NCBI GenBank assembly: GCA_002723155.1
Contig: PBNO01000010.1
Location: forward strand, 1 to 64,000
Source of the DNA: Ponticaulis sp.
Lineage (GTDB): Bacteria; Pseudomonadota; Alphaproteobacteria; Caulobacterales; Hyphomonadaceae
Length of the DNA stretch: 64,000 bases
Direction: 5' to 3'
The notes beneath the pieces were generated by a model, which was given only the letters and a program-made list of their open reading frames with translations, searched no databases and was not told where the DNA came from. Each line of letters begins with the position of its first letter. Positions within the stretch are counted from its first letter, which is position 1. Position numbers and translations under genes: made by a program. Below are positions 42,188 to 51,326 of this stretch, piece by piece.

Positions 42188-44032
42188 CCCGTTCTGCGAA
42201 TTGACCTTGGCGTCAATTTCGCGCGCGATCACGTCGCCAATACCTTCTTCGTCAACCTCGGCATCTTCGAACAGCTCGGCGTCCGTGCTGTCCTCATCAT
42301 CGAAATCGAATTCGTCCGGTATCGGTTCTGTCGGGATGGTGCGCCAGCCCGTGGCGATCATGTCCGCGATTTTGGCCGTGCGCGCGCGGATTTCTGCCGG
42401 TGTCCACTGCTTATAGCTGCATACATCGGCGACGCTGCGGAAATAAAGGTCTGCGCCGGATTCCTTATAGATAGACCGTTTGGCGTTGTAATCGCGATTG
42501 GCGACACGCTTGTCGAGGTCGCGCGAAATCGGCACGCCATTGCCCAGAAGGTCAAGGCATTCGCGGTGTTCTGCGCGTGTAAAATCGATCTGCCACTGGC
42601 TGCCCTGACGCGGGTTTTTCGGCAGGACATGCTCTGATGTAGCAAGCTCCAGGTAAGGCGGAGCAGGCTGCCCGTCACGTTCGCAAAGGCCAAGCTCGAT
42701 CCGGCGGAGCAGGGCGCCGCGCTGATAGAGTTTTGGAAACGGTTTGGAGAGCGCCTCAATCGCTTTTTCAAGCTCGATCTGTGGCACATCGAAGGCATTG
42801 CCGCTGGCAAAAACGTCCTGACCGTTGCGCAGCTGCGCGATCGCATCAGAACAGGTGCGGCGGCGCGGACCTTCAGAGTTTTCGTTGATGAACCAGACGA
42901 AGAAGAGGCGGTCTAGCGCGCGGATATGGCGGTAAATCTCGCCGTAATTTCCGTCGAACTGGACAAGAATTTCCATCGCGACCGGAATGAATTCTTTCCA
43001 TTCATTCGCGGACCGGCCAAGGAAATACAGGGCACGGATGAGATGGTTCGGGTTTTCTTCCGGTTCGTCGAACGGAATGTCGCCCCAATGAATGTCTGCA
43101 AAGGCATCGCCATAGGTTTGCAGGTCTTCAAAGTGGAATTGTTCCGGACCGCGACCGATCATCGCCGCTTTCAGGCTCGGCCCGAATGTGCGCCCTTGCG
43201 GGACCCATTCGCCAGAGGTCGCAAACACCATAGCGCGCAGAAGCGTATCGAGATTGTCCGACCCCAGACGATCTTCAAGACCGTCCCAGATAATGGCTGC
43301 ATCTGCCTGACGTTCGATTGGCAGGGCTTTAAGAAGATCGGGTTTGGTGAGGTCAGCCTCAGAAAGCTGCAGGCCGCGATTATTCAGCACCTGGAAGAGG
43401 CGCAGGCCAGACGTGGCAGAAGACGCCGTCAGCACGATCACTTCGCAATTATTGAGAAGATAATCGGTGAATTCATTGAGGCGCGGCAGGCCGGTATCAT
43501 TGATCGGCTGGGTGAGCAGTTCACGCATGCCGTCAGCGACCTCAAACATGGTGAGGTAGCGTTCGGGAATAATGCGTCCGCCCTGAGACGGATTATTGAG
43601 CGCCTGCCATGCTGAAATGCGGTTCTCGATCAGGGTCTGCTCTGCGGGGGCAAAGCGCAGGCGCCAGCTGGATTCCAGGAAGTTCTCATTATCGCGCTCA
43701 TCACGCACCAGGCGGTGCAGGCCGCGCTTGCGGTTGGCGTCTTTCTCAAGGTCGCGCAGAATGCAGAGCAGCATGAAAAGCGTGGTCAGGCGCTGGCGGC
43801 CATCGATGACCATACAGTCGCGGCCATTGGCCTCTGTCATGACCAGATTGCCGAGGAAATAGCCCGCATCCTTACGGTTTGCGGCGGCGGCAACGTCATC
43901 AATCAGCGTGATCGCTTCTTCCATCGTCCAGCGATACGGACGCTGGAACGCAGGAAACGAAAAGACACGTTTCCCGTTGAAGAGCTCCGCCAGAGTCATC
44001 TGTTCTGTCTGGAATGGTGATGACGACGACAT
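42179..44032 (-). CDS. DUF262/DUF1524 protein, GmrSD-type modification-dependent restriction candidate
   Basis: 617 residues. DUF262 (ParB-like DGQQR motif, here DGRQR at 77-81 in MVIDGRQRLTTL) forms the N-terminal half and would bind and hydrolyse nucleotide. The DUF1524 HNH nuclease is at the C-terminal side (TSEHVLPKNPRQGSQW ... LLGNGVPISRDLDKRVANRDYNAKRSIY). This is the single-chain arrangement of the type IV GmrSD family, which attacks glucosylated or otherwise modified phage DNA. The last ~55 residues are a strongly acidic tail (FDFDDEDSTDAELFEDAEVDE). No methyltransferase is adjacent. Defence role inferred from family. Confidence 0.88.
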   Translation of the reverse strand: MSSSSPFQTEQMTLAELFNGKRVFSFPAFQRPYRWTMEEAITLIDDVAAAANRKDAGYFLGNLVMTEANGRDCMVIDGRQRLTTLFMLLCILRDLEKDANRKRGLHRLVRDERDNENFLESSWRLRFAPAEQTLIENRISAWQALNNPSQGGRIIPERYLTMFEVADGMRELLTQPINDTGLPRLNEFTDYLLNNCEVIVLTASSATSGLRLFQVLNNRGLQLSEADLTKPDLLKALPIERQADAAIIWDGLEDRLGSDNLDTLLRAMVFATSGEWVPQGRTFGPSLKAAMIGRGPEQFHFEDLQTYGDAFADIHWGDIPFDEPEENPNHLIRALYFLGRSANEWKEFIPVAMEILVQFDGNYGEIYRHIRALDRLFFVWFINENSEGPRRRTCSDAIAQLRNGQDVFASGNAFDVPQIELEKAIEALSKPFPKLYQRGALLRRIELGLCERDGQPAPPYLELATSEHVLPKNPRQGSQWQIDFTRAEHRECLDLLGNGVPISRDLDKRVANRDYNAKRSIYKESGADLYFRSVADVCSYKQWTPAEIRARTAKIADMIATGWRTIPTEPIPDEFDFDDEDSTDAELFEDAEVDEEGIGDVIAREIDAKVNSQNGSD

Positions 44033-44182
44033 TCTGCCTCTCTGCTGGATTTACCCGGCCCCGATGCACGTTCCCACAAAGATAGGTATATGGCCAGATT
44101 TGACGATACCCAAAAGCAGTAGAAGACTTTAAGTTATGGTTATCAGAAATTACTGTGTCGATCTGGGGAGACGGGGTCACAG

Positions 44183-45049
44183 ATGGAAGTGAGCGAAACG
44201 ATTGGCCCGTCGCGCCGGCGCGCGATGGAGATTATCGAGAACAGCCTGTTCAAGAATGCGATCACCACGCTGATCGTTCTGAATGCGATTACGCTGGGGC
44301 TGGAAACGGTTGAGACGCTGCCGCCGCTTCTGCATCTGGGCATTAAATTCTTCGATATTTTTGTTGTCGGCGTGTTTGTGATCGAGCTTCTGCTGAAGCT
44401 CTACGCGCACAGGCTGGATTTCTTCCGGTCCGGCTGGAACATTTTCGATTTCTTCGTGGTGGGTGTTTCCATCCTGCCGGGCTCTGGCCCGTTCCAGGTT
44501 ATGCGGTCTCTGCGCGTGCTGCGGGTTCTGCGCCTTTTGCATGTCGTGCCGATGATGAAGCGGATCGTCGAGGCGCTGTTCAAGGCGCTTCCGGGCATGG
44601 GCGCAATTATCGCCGTTCTGGCCGTACTCATCTATGCGAGCGCGGTAATGGCGACCTCGCTTTATGGCCGAACGGATGATCCGGACGTTCATGCGCTTTT
44701 CCATGATCTGCCTGCTTCGGCCTTCACTCTGTTTCAGGTGATGACCATGGATGGCTGGCGGAATGAAGTCGTCCAGAAGGTGATGGATGATGGCCATCCT
44801 TATGCGTGGATTTTCTTCCTGAGCTTTATCTTCCTTGCGAGCTTTGCGGTTCTGAACCTCTTCATCGCGCTGATCGTTGAGGCCCTGCAGGCAGAACAGG
44901 ATGAGCGTACGGAAGAAGCGATCGAGCAGATCGAGGACGAGATTGAGGATACCGAAGAGAAAATGCTCAAAAAGGGCGATGAGATCCTCGGTGTCATCGC
45001 TGAGCTGAAAGCTGAAATTGCCGAATTAAAGGCCTCTCAGGACCGGTAA
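44183..45049 (+). CDS. Single-domain voltage-gated cation channel (BacNav-like)
   Basis: Six-helix ion channel subunit of 288 residues, expected to assemble as a tetramer. Voltage-sensing S4 carries Arg108, 111, 114 and 117 at every third position (MRSLRVLRVLRLL). The pore loop is FQVMTMDGWRNEV; the selectivity-filter position usually Glu in TLESW is Asp190 and the next is Gly191, so ion preference may differ from sodium. S6 has NLFIALIVEAL. The C-terminal ~45 residues form an acidic then heptad coiled coil (EEKMLKKGDEILGVIAELKAEIAELK), as in known channels. Gene stands alone, divergent from the DUF262 gene. Confidence 0.93.
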   Translation: MEVSETIGPSRRRAMEIIENSLFKNAITTLIVLNAITLGLETVETLPPLLHLGIKFFDIFVVGVFVIELLLKLYAHRLDFFRSGWNIFDFFVVGVSILPGSGPFQVMRSLRVLRVLRLLHVVPMMKRIVEALFKALPGMGAIIAVLAVLIYASAVMATSLYGRTDDPDVHALFHDLPASAFTLFQVMTMDGWRNEVVQKVMDDGHPYAWIFFLSFIFLASFAVLNLFIALIVEALQAEQDERTEEAIEQIEDEIEDTEEKMLKKGDEILGVIAELKAEIAELKASQDR

Positions 45050-45070
45050 GCTTCCCGCCCTACGCCGCCC

Positions 45071-45099
45071 CAAAAAAAGACCCCGGCCGAAGCCGGGGT
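45071..45099 (-). terminator. Terminator for the fasciclin gene
   Basis: Read on the minus strand: ACCCCGGC-TTCG-GCCGGGGT followed by CTTTTTTTG. The UUCG loop and a seven-T tract make it strong. The opposite channel gene ends at 45049 and could share the stem, but the T tract serves the minus strand. Confidence 0.92.
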
Positions 45100-45153
45100 G
45101 AAGACATCCTCTCAGGGATTTTAGCAAGTGGGGGAAATGAGAGGAGGAGGGGG

Positions 45154-45693
45154 TTACGGCATGAGGACCGTATCGATGACGTGGATAATGCCGTTAGAGG
45201 CTTCCACATCAGCCTGAATGACAATCGCCGAGTTCACCATGACGCCGTCTGTTCCGTCGATTGAGACCGTACCGTTGAGGGTCTCAGCTTCAGTTGTGGT
45301 GCCCACCAGATCAGCGGCTTCTACGCGGCCTGCGATCACGTGGTAGGAGAGGATTGCTGCGAGCTGGTCTTTGTTTTCCGGCTCAAGCAGGGTGGCGATT
45401 GTGTCTTCACCGAGCGCTGCGAACGCTTCGTCTGTTGGTGCGAAGACTGTCAGCGGGCCGTCGCCGCGAAGGGCGTCGACAAGGCCAGCTGCTTCAGCGG
45501 CTGCGAGCAGTGTTGTGAAGCCTGCATCCTGCGCTGTGCCGACGATGTCAGCCTGCATTTCAGAATGGTGGCCGGCATAAGTTGTCTCGATTTCAGTCTG
45601 AGCTGAACGGGTTGCCGTCGCATTTGCGCAATCTGCAAAAGCGGGCATGGAAAGAGTCGCAACCAGTGCGGTTGAGGCGATCAGGGATTTCAT
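45154..45693 (-). CDS. Secreted fasciclin-domain protein
   Basis: 179 residues. A signal peptide ([17 protein letters not shown]) is followed by one FAS1 domain: [34 protein letters not shown] (H1), [14 protein letters not shown], and [22 protein letters not shown] (H2). FAS1 proteins mediate adhesion or envelope interaction. Downstream terminator at 45071-45099. Monocistronic in appearance. Confidence 0.93.
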   Translation of the reverse strand: MKSLIASTALVATLSMPAFADCANATATRSAQTEIETTYAGHHSEMQADIVGTAQDAGFTTLLAAAEAAGLVDALRGDGPLTVFAPTDEAFAALGEDTIATLLEPENKDQLAAILSYHVIAGRVEAADLVGTTTEAETLNGTVSIDGTDGVMVNSAIVIQADVEASNGIIHVIDTVLMP

Positions 45694-45858
45694 AATGTGT
45701 CACTCCATGTGTCGTCTGTTAGGCGAGCGAGTGAGGATCGATCCGGTGCTCAGCCACCGCGTTTTTTGCGATGGATACTGTGGTTACGACACCGGTCTTA
45801 AACTGGATGAGTGCATTACGAAATTGTAAGAGAGGTCACGCGGGCGTGACTGATCGGG

Positions 45859-47052
45859 CTATTCGATGGCCTGCCCGAACAGGGCGATCGCAAAGCCGAG
45901 AAGTGAGAGCGCCGCGAAGAAGCCTGTGCGCAGATAGGCTTTTTCGAGCCGCCATGCAGAGAGCGCGGCCTGCGCAGATTGCAGCGCGTAATAGAGCGCG
46001 AAGGCACGCGAGGCGTAAGAGATGATCTCGAACACATTAGCAAACCAGGTGAGCGCAATGCCGAGGCCTGCAACCAGCACATAGCTATGGCGCGTCGGCA
46101 CTTTTTCGTCGGTGAGTTCATGGACAAGACCGCCGCATCCGCCTGTGTCGGCAATCGCTGCGGAAAACTGTGCGGCGAGGGCGGCGGCAACTAGCAAAAT
46201 CGGCAGTATGGGGGCGACCAGCGCCATCATGTCGATAATGGCTGATTCCTCTAGCGGTATGTCTTCCGGATGGAAGAGGAAGGCCATCAGTAGAATGTAG
46301 ATAATGTAGATCGCCGAGGAGAGTAGCTGGGCAAACCGCATGGATGAAATGCGCATTTTGGCTGGATATTCCTCGCCCATATAGCGTGAAATCTCAAAGC
46401 CCTGCACGGTGACGATCAGGCCGAAAAGCAGCGTCACAGCGCCTATTGGAGAGACGCTCGGATCGATGAAAATCAGCGCGCCATCAGCGGCCTTTCCGGT
46501 GAAGTCAAAGCCGAGCCCGACCAATAGCCCGCCTATAATGGCAAGCTTCACCGTGACGGACATCTGCTCCATTTTTTCCAGAGCCGAAAAGCCTTTCGTC
46601 CAGCCGACAAAGAGCACGATGAGGAGCATGATGGTCGTCAGAATGCGCGCATTCGTCTGCGTGTCGGCGTTCGTCATGTGGACGGCAAACGAGCCGAACA
46701 GGTTCAGATAGTAGGCAACCGAAACAATGTAGGCGAAGGACAGCGCCCAGGAGGCGGCCTTATCCAGAGGCTGGAACAGCCGGTCATAGCTGTTCTCGGA
46801 CCGGTAGCGGATATTCTGGCGGGTGGCGCTGCCGAACAGATACGCCATGACGCAGAGCGCGATCATGCCCAGAATGGCATAAGAGCCGAATGCGTGATCC
46901 AGAATTGGCCCGATGACGAGAAACCCGCTGCCGATGATGGACGCAAGCGGCGTGATGCTCGCCTTCCAGAAGCGTGACCGCGCGATTTTCGGCCATTGCA
47001 GAAGGACGAAAAGCCCCGCGCAGACGCTTAGAATGACTATCGTTTCGATCAC
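45859..47052 (-). CDS. APC-like multi-pass permease, hypothetical
   Basis: 397 residues with about eleven hydrophobic helices in the pattern of the amino acid-polyamine-organocation superfamily. The first segments ASIIGSGFLVIGPILDHAFG resemble the substrate-binding unwound helix 1, and FGLIVTVQGFEISRYMGEEYPAKMR resembles the helix 6 region (GFE-type motif). No family-level specificity can be read. Divergent from the TerB/J gene. Confidence 0.72.
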   Translation of the reverse strand: MIETIVILSVCAGLFVLLQWPKIARSRFWKASITPLASIIGSGFLVIGPILDHAFGSYAILGMIALCVMAYLFGSATRQNIRYRSENSYDRLFQPLDKAASWALSFAYIVSVAYYLNLFGSFAVHMTNADTQTNARILTTIMLLIVLFVGWTKGFSALEKMEQMSVTVKLAIIGGLLVGLGFDFTGKAADGALIFIDPSVSPIGAVTLLFGLIVTVQGFEISRYMGEEYPAKMRISSMRFAQLLSSAIYIIYILLMAFLFHPEDIPLEESAIIDMMALVAPILPILLVAAALAAQFSAAIADTGGCGGLVHELTDEKVPTRHSYVLVAGLGIALTWFANVFEIISYASRAFALYYALQSAQAALSAWRLEKAYLRTGFFAALSLLGFAIALFGQAIE

Positions 47053-47168
47053 GGGTTTTTCTTTTCGATGCGCGGTGTAACGGGGATTTCAGAATTACGA
47101 AGGTTTAAGCAAAACTCAACAGAGCGTGATCTGACAAAATTAGAATTTTAGGGTATAAGTCTCACAGG

Positions 47169-47879
47169 ATGACCATCTGGAATCGCCTTTTGGAGCGCGC
47201 TCAGCGCTTGTTTGATCCTCACCATGAGGACGACCTGCCCGCGCTGGCGGATAATTCTTCATGCGGTCCGGACCCTCAGGACGTAGGATTTACGGCGGCT
47301 GTCGTTGGTTTGGGGGCGAAACTCGCCAAGGCTGACGGTGAAGTCACCGATGATGAGGTTCAGGTTTTCTCAAAAGTCTTTCGCGCGGCACCTGAAGATG
47401 CGGCATCTGTTCGCAGGGTGTTCAACCTCGCCCGCCAGACAGTGCGTGGATATGAGGGCTATGCCTCCAAGATCGCCCGCAAATATGGTGACCGGCCATG
47501 CCTGTTAGAGGGCGTGTTGGACGGTTTGTTCTACATTGCTGGTGCGGACGGCGTGGTGACGCTGGACGAGATGATCTACCTGCAAAAGGTTTCCTCCATT
47601 TTCGGTTTCTCCGAAGATGATTTCCGCCGCATCAAAGCGAGCCATCTGGGCGCAGACCCTGATGATCCGTATGAAATTCTGGGCGTCAGCCATTCCGCGA
47701 ACTTCGATGATATCCGCGTCGCCTACCGTAAGCTGATGGCCGATAATCACCCGGACAGGCTGGTTATGAATGGTGCGCCACACGAGTTTGAAGCGCGTGC
47801 GAACGAAAAAGCGGCAACCATCACTGGTGCATATGCAAAAATCCGTGCCGAGCGTGGCATGCTGATAAGAGCGGATTGA
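47169..47879 (+). CDS. TerB/J-domain co-chaperone, DjlA-like
   Basis: 236 residues. The N-terminal TerB domain (about 38-155: FTAAVVGLGAKLAKADGEVTDDEVQVFSKVF and LFYIAGADGVVTLDEMIYLQKV) is followed by a C-terminal J domain (DPYEILGVSHSANFDDIRVAYRKLMADNHPDRL, with HPD). DjlA proteins activate DnaK. The N-terminal membrane anchor of E. coli DjlA is missing, so this is a soluble form, common in alphaproteobacteria. Substrate set unknown. Confidence 0.92.
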   Translation: MTIWNRLLERAQRLFDPHHEDDLPALADNSSCGPDPQDVGFTAAVVGLGAKLAKADGEVTDDEVQVFSKVFRAAPEDAASVRRVFNLARQTVRGYEGYASKIARKYGDRPCLLEGVLDGLFYIAGADGVVTLDEMIYLQKVSSIFGFSEDDFRRIKASHLGADPDDPYEILGVSHSANFDDIRVAYRKLMADNHPDRLVMNGAPHEFEARANEKAATITGAYAKIRAERGMLIRAD

Positions 47880-47921
47880 CGAACCGCTCAATCGTCCCCA
47901 CACTCCTATTAGGAGATGAAA

Positions 47922-48221
47922 ATGATCAATGCGAATATGACGACTAATGGGCTGGGCGGCGGCGGATCCTTTTTTGGGTCTGTGAAACGACTATTTGCCG
48001 TTATCGCTACATTCGCGGTCGGCGCTCTGGTTCTTATGGCAGCAGGTGTCGTTGCGATCGCGACAGCGATTGTCGGCCTCATCATCGCTTGCGTGGCCAT
48101 GTTCATGCGCTTTGCATCCCACTCCAAACCGCAGCCTCAACGCGCTCGCGCTTACGCTTCGTCGGAAGACGGTGTCTTGGAAGCCCGTCGCACTGCGCGC
48201 GGCTGGAAAGTCGACGGCTAG
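47922..48221 (+). CDS. Small membrane protein, hypothetical
   Basis: 99 residues from the ATG at 47922, chosen because AGGAG (47911-47915) is six bases upstream; the ATG at 47916 abuts that site. A Gly-rich N-terminus is followed by a long hydrophobic stretch (about 25-55, likely one or two helices) and a basic C-terminal tail ending ARRTARGWKVDG. No family recognised. It lies 40 bases after the J-domain gene. Confidence 0.65.
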   Translation: MINANMTTNGLGGGGSFFGSVKRLFAVIATFAVGALVLMAAGVVAIATAIVGLIIACVAMFMRFASHSKPQPQRARAYASSEDGVLEARRTARGWKVDG

Positions 48222-48324
48222 ACAGCCTGTCAGGCTGGCATTTTAGCTGGCCTGCAAAACTTCCCTTCAGTTTCGATTGACGTGCCCGCCGCTTCTTGTC
48301 ATCTAGCGGGTTCGCATTTTCCGT

Positions 48325-48409
48325 GCCCCTGTGGCGGAATTGGTAGACGCGACGGATTCAAAATCCGTTTTCTTCGGGAGTGCCCGTTCGAGTCGGGCCA
48401 GGGGCACCA
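48325..48409 (+). tRNA. tRNA-Leu (anticodon CAA), island insertion site
   Basis: 85 nt including CCA. The acceptor GCCCCTG pairs with CAGGGGC. The D arm has GGCGGAATTGGTAGACGC. The anticodon stem ACGGA/TCCGT encloses TTCAAAA (CAA). A long class II variable arm (CTTCGGG region) and T loop TTCGAGT are present. Its 3' half is duplicated at 58589-58642, marking the integration of the element to the right. Confidence 0.97.
48356..48384 (+). repeat. Left attachment site core (within tRNA-Leu)
   Basis: 29 bases from ATTCAAAATCC to GGGAGTGCC are identical to 58589-58617. They span the 3' side of the anticodon arm and the variable arm. Beyond this, the two copies differ by compensatory T-arm changes (CCCG..CGGG versus CCGG..CCGG). 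Confidence 0.88.
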
Positions 48410-48497
48410 TTTTAAAAACAAGGTGTTATTGATTTTTTCGACCAATTGGCTTTGCCTGCAACACATCAGGTAAGACAATGGTAAGAAGCGAAGTTTC

Positions 48498-49541
48498 ATG
48501 CCGATAATAAAAAACTGGCATCCAACTGCTCCAATGAATTTCAAGCACCGTCACAAATTTGGTGTGTCTGACGCCGCTAGCGCGTTAGCCTCAAGCATCA
48601 TAAAGTACGCAACGGCCAGCCTAACAACAAAAGATCGTTGGTTCATCTTTAGGCATAGAAACGACTTTCCAGGTGAATTAGACGGTTATCTGAGATTCGA
48701 TGTCTGGTTGGATTCTATCATTCGGCCTCGGTCCGAATTCGGCTGGATTGGATTCCTAGGATTGGGGCAGGACGAGTGGCTGCTAGAACTCGCCCGTGCA
48801 TACATCTTTGAAGTTCAAGCTAGCTATCCGATACAGCTTTGGACTGACGTTGGTCTGCCAACGTATCGAGAACCTCATCCAAATTCAGAGTTCAGGGTAT
48901 CTAACTCGATTGAGACTCGACTGAATCGAAGATTTCGCTTCGCCGAAGCAGCATCTCTGATTTTATCTTGGCAACAAGTTCGTTGTACATATTCCGTGAT
49001 TTGTGCTGCGAGAGAGCTTCTTTCTGAGCATCGTATTCAGCAACCGATTGTCGCGATTTCTAATGCAGGAGAGAGGGTCTCTGTGCCGCTTTCTCACGCT
49101 GGTGCGCCTCAGATGGCAAAGATAATCACTGAAGGGGTACTGTCTTTCGACTATCGCCGTGGCGATTTCCCGGTCCGCCCCATGATACCTGATGTCAACG
49201 ATGACTTGGGGTGTCTCTACATCAAACCTCAGAAATCTAAGCCTGTGCCGGATGACATTGAAGCGGAGTTATCAGCTGTGACTGACTTCGTCGAGAGACG
49301 CGAAATACTGATCGCTTGGCTGACGAAGGAGATGATGACCAGCCCTTATAAGAAGACCTTCTGGAGCGACCAGCTGGCAATTCGGTTTGGTACATTACTC
49401 GGATACATGGAAGGCGCGGAGAAAAAGTCATTTCAAAGTGGTGTGTGGAAGAGAGCGGTTAGCGTGCTCAAGCGGGAGTATCCCGACCACGTGTGGAGTA
49501 CGCCAGGGCGGCCCATGACCGATAAACCGACATCTCAGTGA
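48498..49541 (+). CDS. Hypothetical island protein of 347 residues
   Basis: No family recognised. Soluble mixed alpha/beta sequence, Trp/Phe/Arg-rich (RWFIFRHRNDFPGELDGYLRFDVWLDSI; FGWIGFLGLGQDEWLLELA), with no membrane segment or visible catalytic motif. AT-rich codon use matches the island. It is the first gene after the tRNA and is followed by the HTH and HUH genes on the same strand. Could be a replication accessory or cargo; nothing decides. Confidence 0.65.
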   Translation: MPIIKNWHPTAPMNFKHRHKFGVSDAASALASSIIKYATASLTTKDRWFIFRHRNDFPGELDGYLRFDVWLDSIIRPRSEFGWIGFLGLGQDEWLLELARAYIFEVQASYPIQLWTDVGLPTYREPHPNSEFRVSNSIETRLNRRFRFAEAASLILSWQQVRCTYSVICAARELLSEHRIQQPIVAISNAGERVSVPLSHAGAPQMAKIITEGVLSFDYRRGDFPVRPMIPDVNDDLGCLYIKPQKSKPVPDDIEAELSAVTDFVERREILIAWLTKEMMTSPYKKTFWSDQLAIRFGTLLGYMEGAEKKSFQSGVWKRAVSVLKREYPDHVWSTPGRPMTDKPTSQ

Positions 49542-49623
49542 ATAAAATAAATCACTGAAGGCTATTAGGCGTTCGAGTTGTGATGAAATTGGAGGGCATC
49601 GAAAAGCACAAAGGATTAAATCG

Positions 49624-49872
49624 ATGCCAAAACAAACTTCAATTCCATCGCTGGAAAGCCTCGATCCAGGAACTTTACTCACTCAAGCGCAAGCCGCTCA
49701 CTATCTCGGAAAGTCAACGTCTTGGCTTGAGAAGGATAGGCAACATGGCAAACACGGTATTTCTTTTCACAAAATCGGGCACAATGTCCGATACAAAGTT
49801 CAAGACCTGCTGGATTTCTTGAACCGTTCTCGCCGGCAGTTCTGGCGTCCAGATGACGAACCGTACGTTTGA
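49624..49872 (+). CDS. Small HTH protein, excisionase/AlpA-like
   Basis: 82 residues with a MerR/excisionase-type winged helix: LTQAQAAHYLGKSTSWLEKDRQ, then FHKIGHNVRYKVQDLLDFL. These proteins direct integrase toward excision or regulate element genes. The stop codon lies just before the HUH gene start (TTGA overlap with an in-frame TTG), which implies a coupled pair. Confidence 0.82.
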   Translation: MPKQTSIPSLESLDPGTLLTQAQAAHYLGKSTSWLEKDRQHGKHGISFHKIGHNVRYKVQDLLDFLNRSRRQFWRPDDEPYV

Positions 49873-49883
49873 GACTGGTTCAG

Positions 49884-51326
49884 ATGTCCGAGCGATCATC
49901 GCGGAAGCGCCAGATGCGCCGTAAGGCAAGCAGCGACATTCGAAGTTGGGAGTCTGCAGAGACTTATGAGCCCGAGATTTTTCACCGAGCAGCAAAAGTC
50001 CAAGGCGATTGGGCAACAGCAGACGGTGGGATAACATGGCCTCAAATCTTATCGTTGCCGCGCTATTCAAAATCTGCCTTGAGTTGGAACATTCAAGGCG
50101 ACCAACCTGTAGCCATGCGACTGAAGAAGTCACATGCTTCTGAAAATGTTCGGAAACTACTGAATGTAGATTTTGTGCGTCAGGCTGGGCTCCCATTCAC
50201 GCTCAGCCATCGCATCGTACTGCATGGAATATTTTCCGAACTCTGTTACACGCAGGAAAACCAAACTACCTTTGGTACAGTCTTGTTGCGGCCTATTCGT
50301 GTAGGGAGCGCCGGTGTTGAACGCCAACTGGTGGAAGCTTACAAGAGTTTCTTTCGCACTCTAGAGTATGTGATTTCTTCGCTAGATGCGGCGAAGGTTC
50401 ATCTGCAAGGGTACACTGAGGTAGCTTTGCATTCCGTGGATTCTGGCGGCGAGGGATCGTTCGTCAGAAGCTACTGCGAAGCAGAGGGGATCGACGTCGA
50501 TAACAACGACATCTGGGCGGTTCCACATGTCCATATTTTGCTTACCGGCTTCGACAAAGAAGGAGTCTTCCCGACGACTTATTGGAGTCAATTGATATCG
50601 CCTTGGTTCAGCAATTCGAACCAGACAAGATTTGAGAATATTGGGCTTCGGAAAAAACTTGGCGGTAATGTCAGTGAGAATGCGCGGCGGATAATTTGCT
50701 ATTCGAAAAAGGAAGAAGAGCGATCTGACTTGGAGAGAGCATTCGATTACTATGTACAGCGCTTTCTTCCGAACAATGGCTGGTTTGAATTGACCATCGA
50801 AGGTGGAAACGAGTTCCGCGATCATGCGGCAGCTGTCTTCTTTAGCAAACGTGATTTCATCTTAAAACATCGCATGCCGAAGGGGTTCATTGGATTTGAT
50901 GATCAGATAGAAAATTTGCTCAACTGGTCGGATGAAAACGACACCATGTTCACTGACAAGGCCCATACGTTAGTAAGGAATAGTGAAACGCTGGAAGCGG
51001 GGTTTCACGCTGATATGGACGTCGAAGTTCCTAAAAAGCAGCTCTTAGACTGGGGTGATCTCAGATGTAAGATTTGTTTCCATGACGAGTGTTCATGCCT
51101 ATCGGACAATATTGATCTTTTCAATCGTATTCAGGTGAACGGTTTCGCAGACCCTTGGTATGATGGTACCATCTTCGAGAGACAGAGGATCGATGGAAAC
51201 TTCATGTCTAGAGCACAACAGGAAGCTTTCAACACCAAGAATGGTACCTTCTGTCCAAGCATCAAGATTGGAAAATCAAGTTCAGACTCATTAGCTGTCT
51301 ATTCGAGCAACTTGGGTGTAATCTAA
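49884..51326 (+). CDS. HUH-type rolling-circle replication initiator-like protein
   Basis: 480 residues from the ATG at 49884; a TTG at 49869 overlapping the HTH stop is an alternative. Motif order fits Rep proteins: strand TTFGTVLLRPI, then GYTEVALH, the hydrophobic-HUH motif WAVPHVHILLTG (His215 and His217), and a downstream tyrosine motif IICYSKK (Tyr273, Lys276). A Cys cluster CKICFHDECSC near residue 398 may bind zinc. Expected to nick DNA at an origin for element replication or transfer. No inverted-repeat origin was clearly found. The 3' end overlaps the convergent receiver gene by 36 bases. Confidence 0.72.
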   Translation: MSERSSRKRQMRRKASSDIRSWESAETYEPEIFHRAAKVQGDWATADGGITWPQILSLPRYSKSALSWNIQGDQPVAMRLKKSHASENVRKLLNVDFVRQAGLPFTLSHRIVLHGIFSELCYTQENQTTFGTVLLRPIRVGSAGVERQLVEAYKSFFRTLEYVISSLDAAKVHLQGYTEVALHSVDSGGEGSFVRSYCEAEGIDVDNNDIWAVPHVHILLTGFDKEGVFPTTYWSQLISPWFSNSNQTRFENIGLRKKLGGNVSENARRIICYSKKEEERSDLERAFDYYVQRFLPNNGWFELTIEGGNEFRDHAAAVFFSKRDFILKHRMPKGFIGFDDQIENLLNWSDENDTMFTDKAHTLVRNSETLEAGFHADMDVEVPKKQLLDWGDLRCKICFHDECSCLSDNIDLFNRIQVNGFADPWYDGTIFERQRIDGNFMSRAQQEAFNTKNGTFCPSIKIGKSSSDSLAVYSSNLGVI

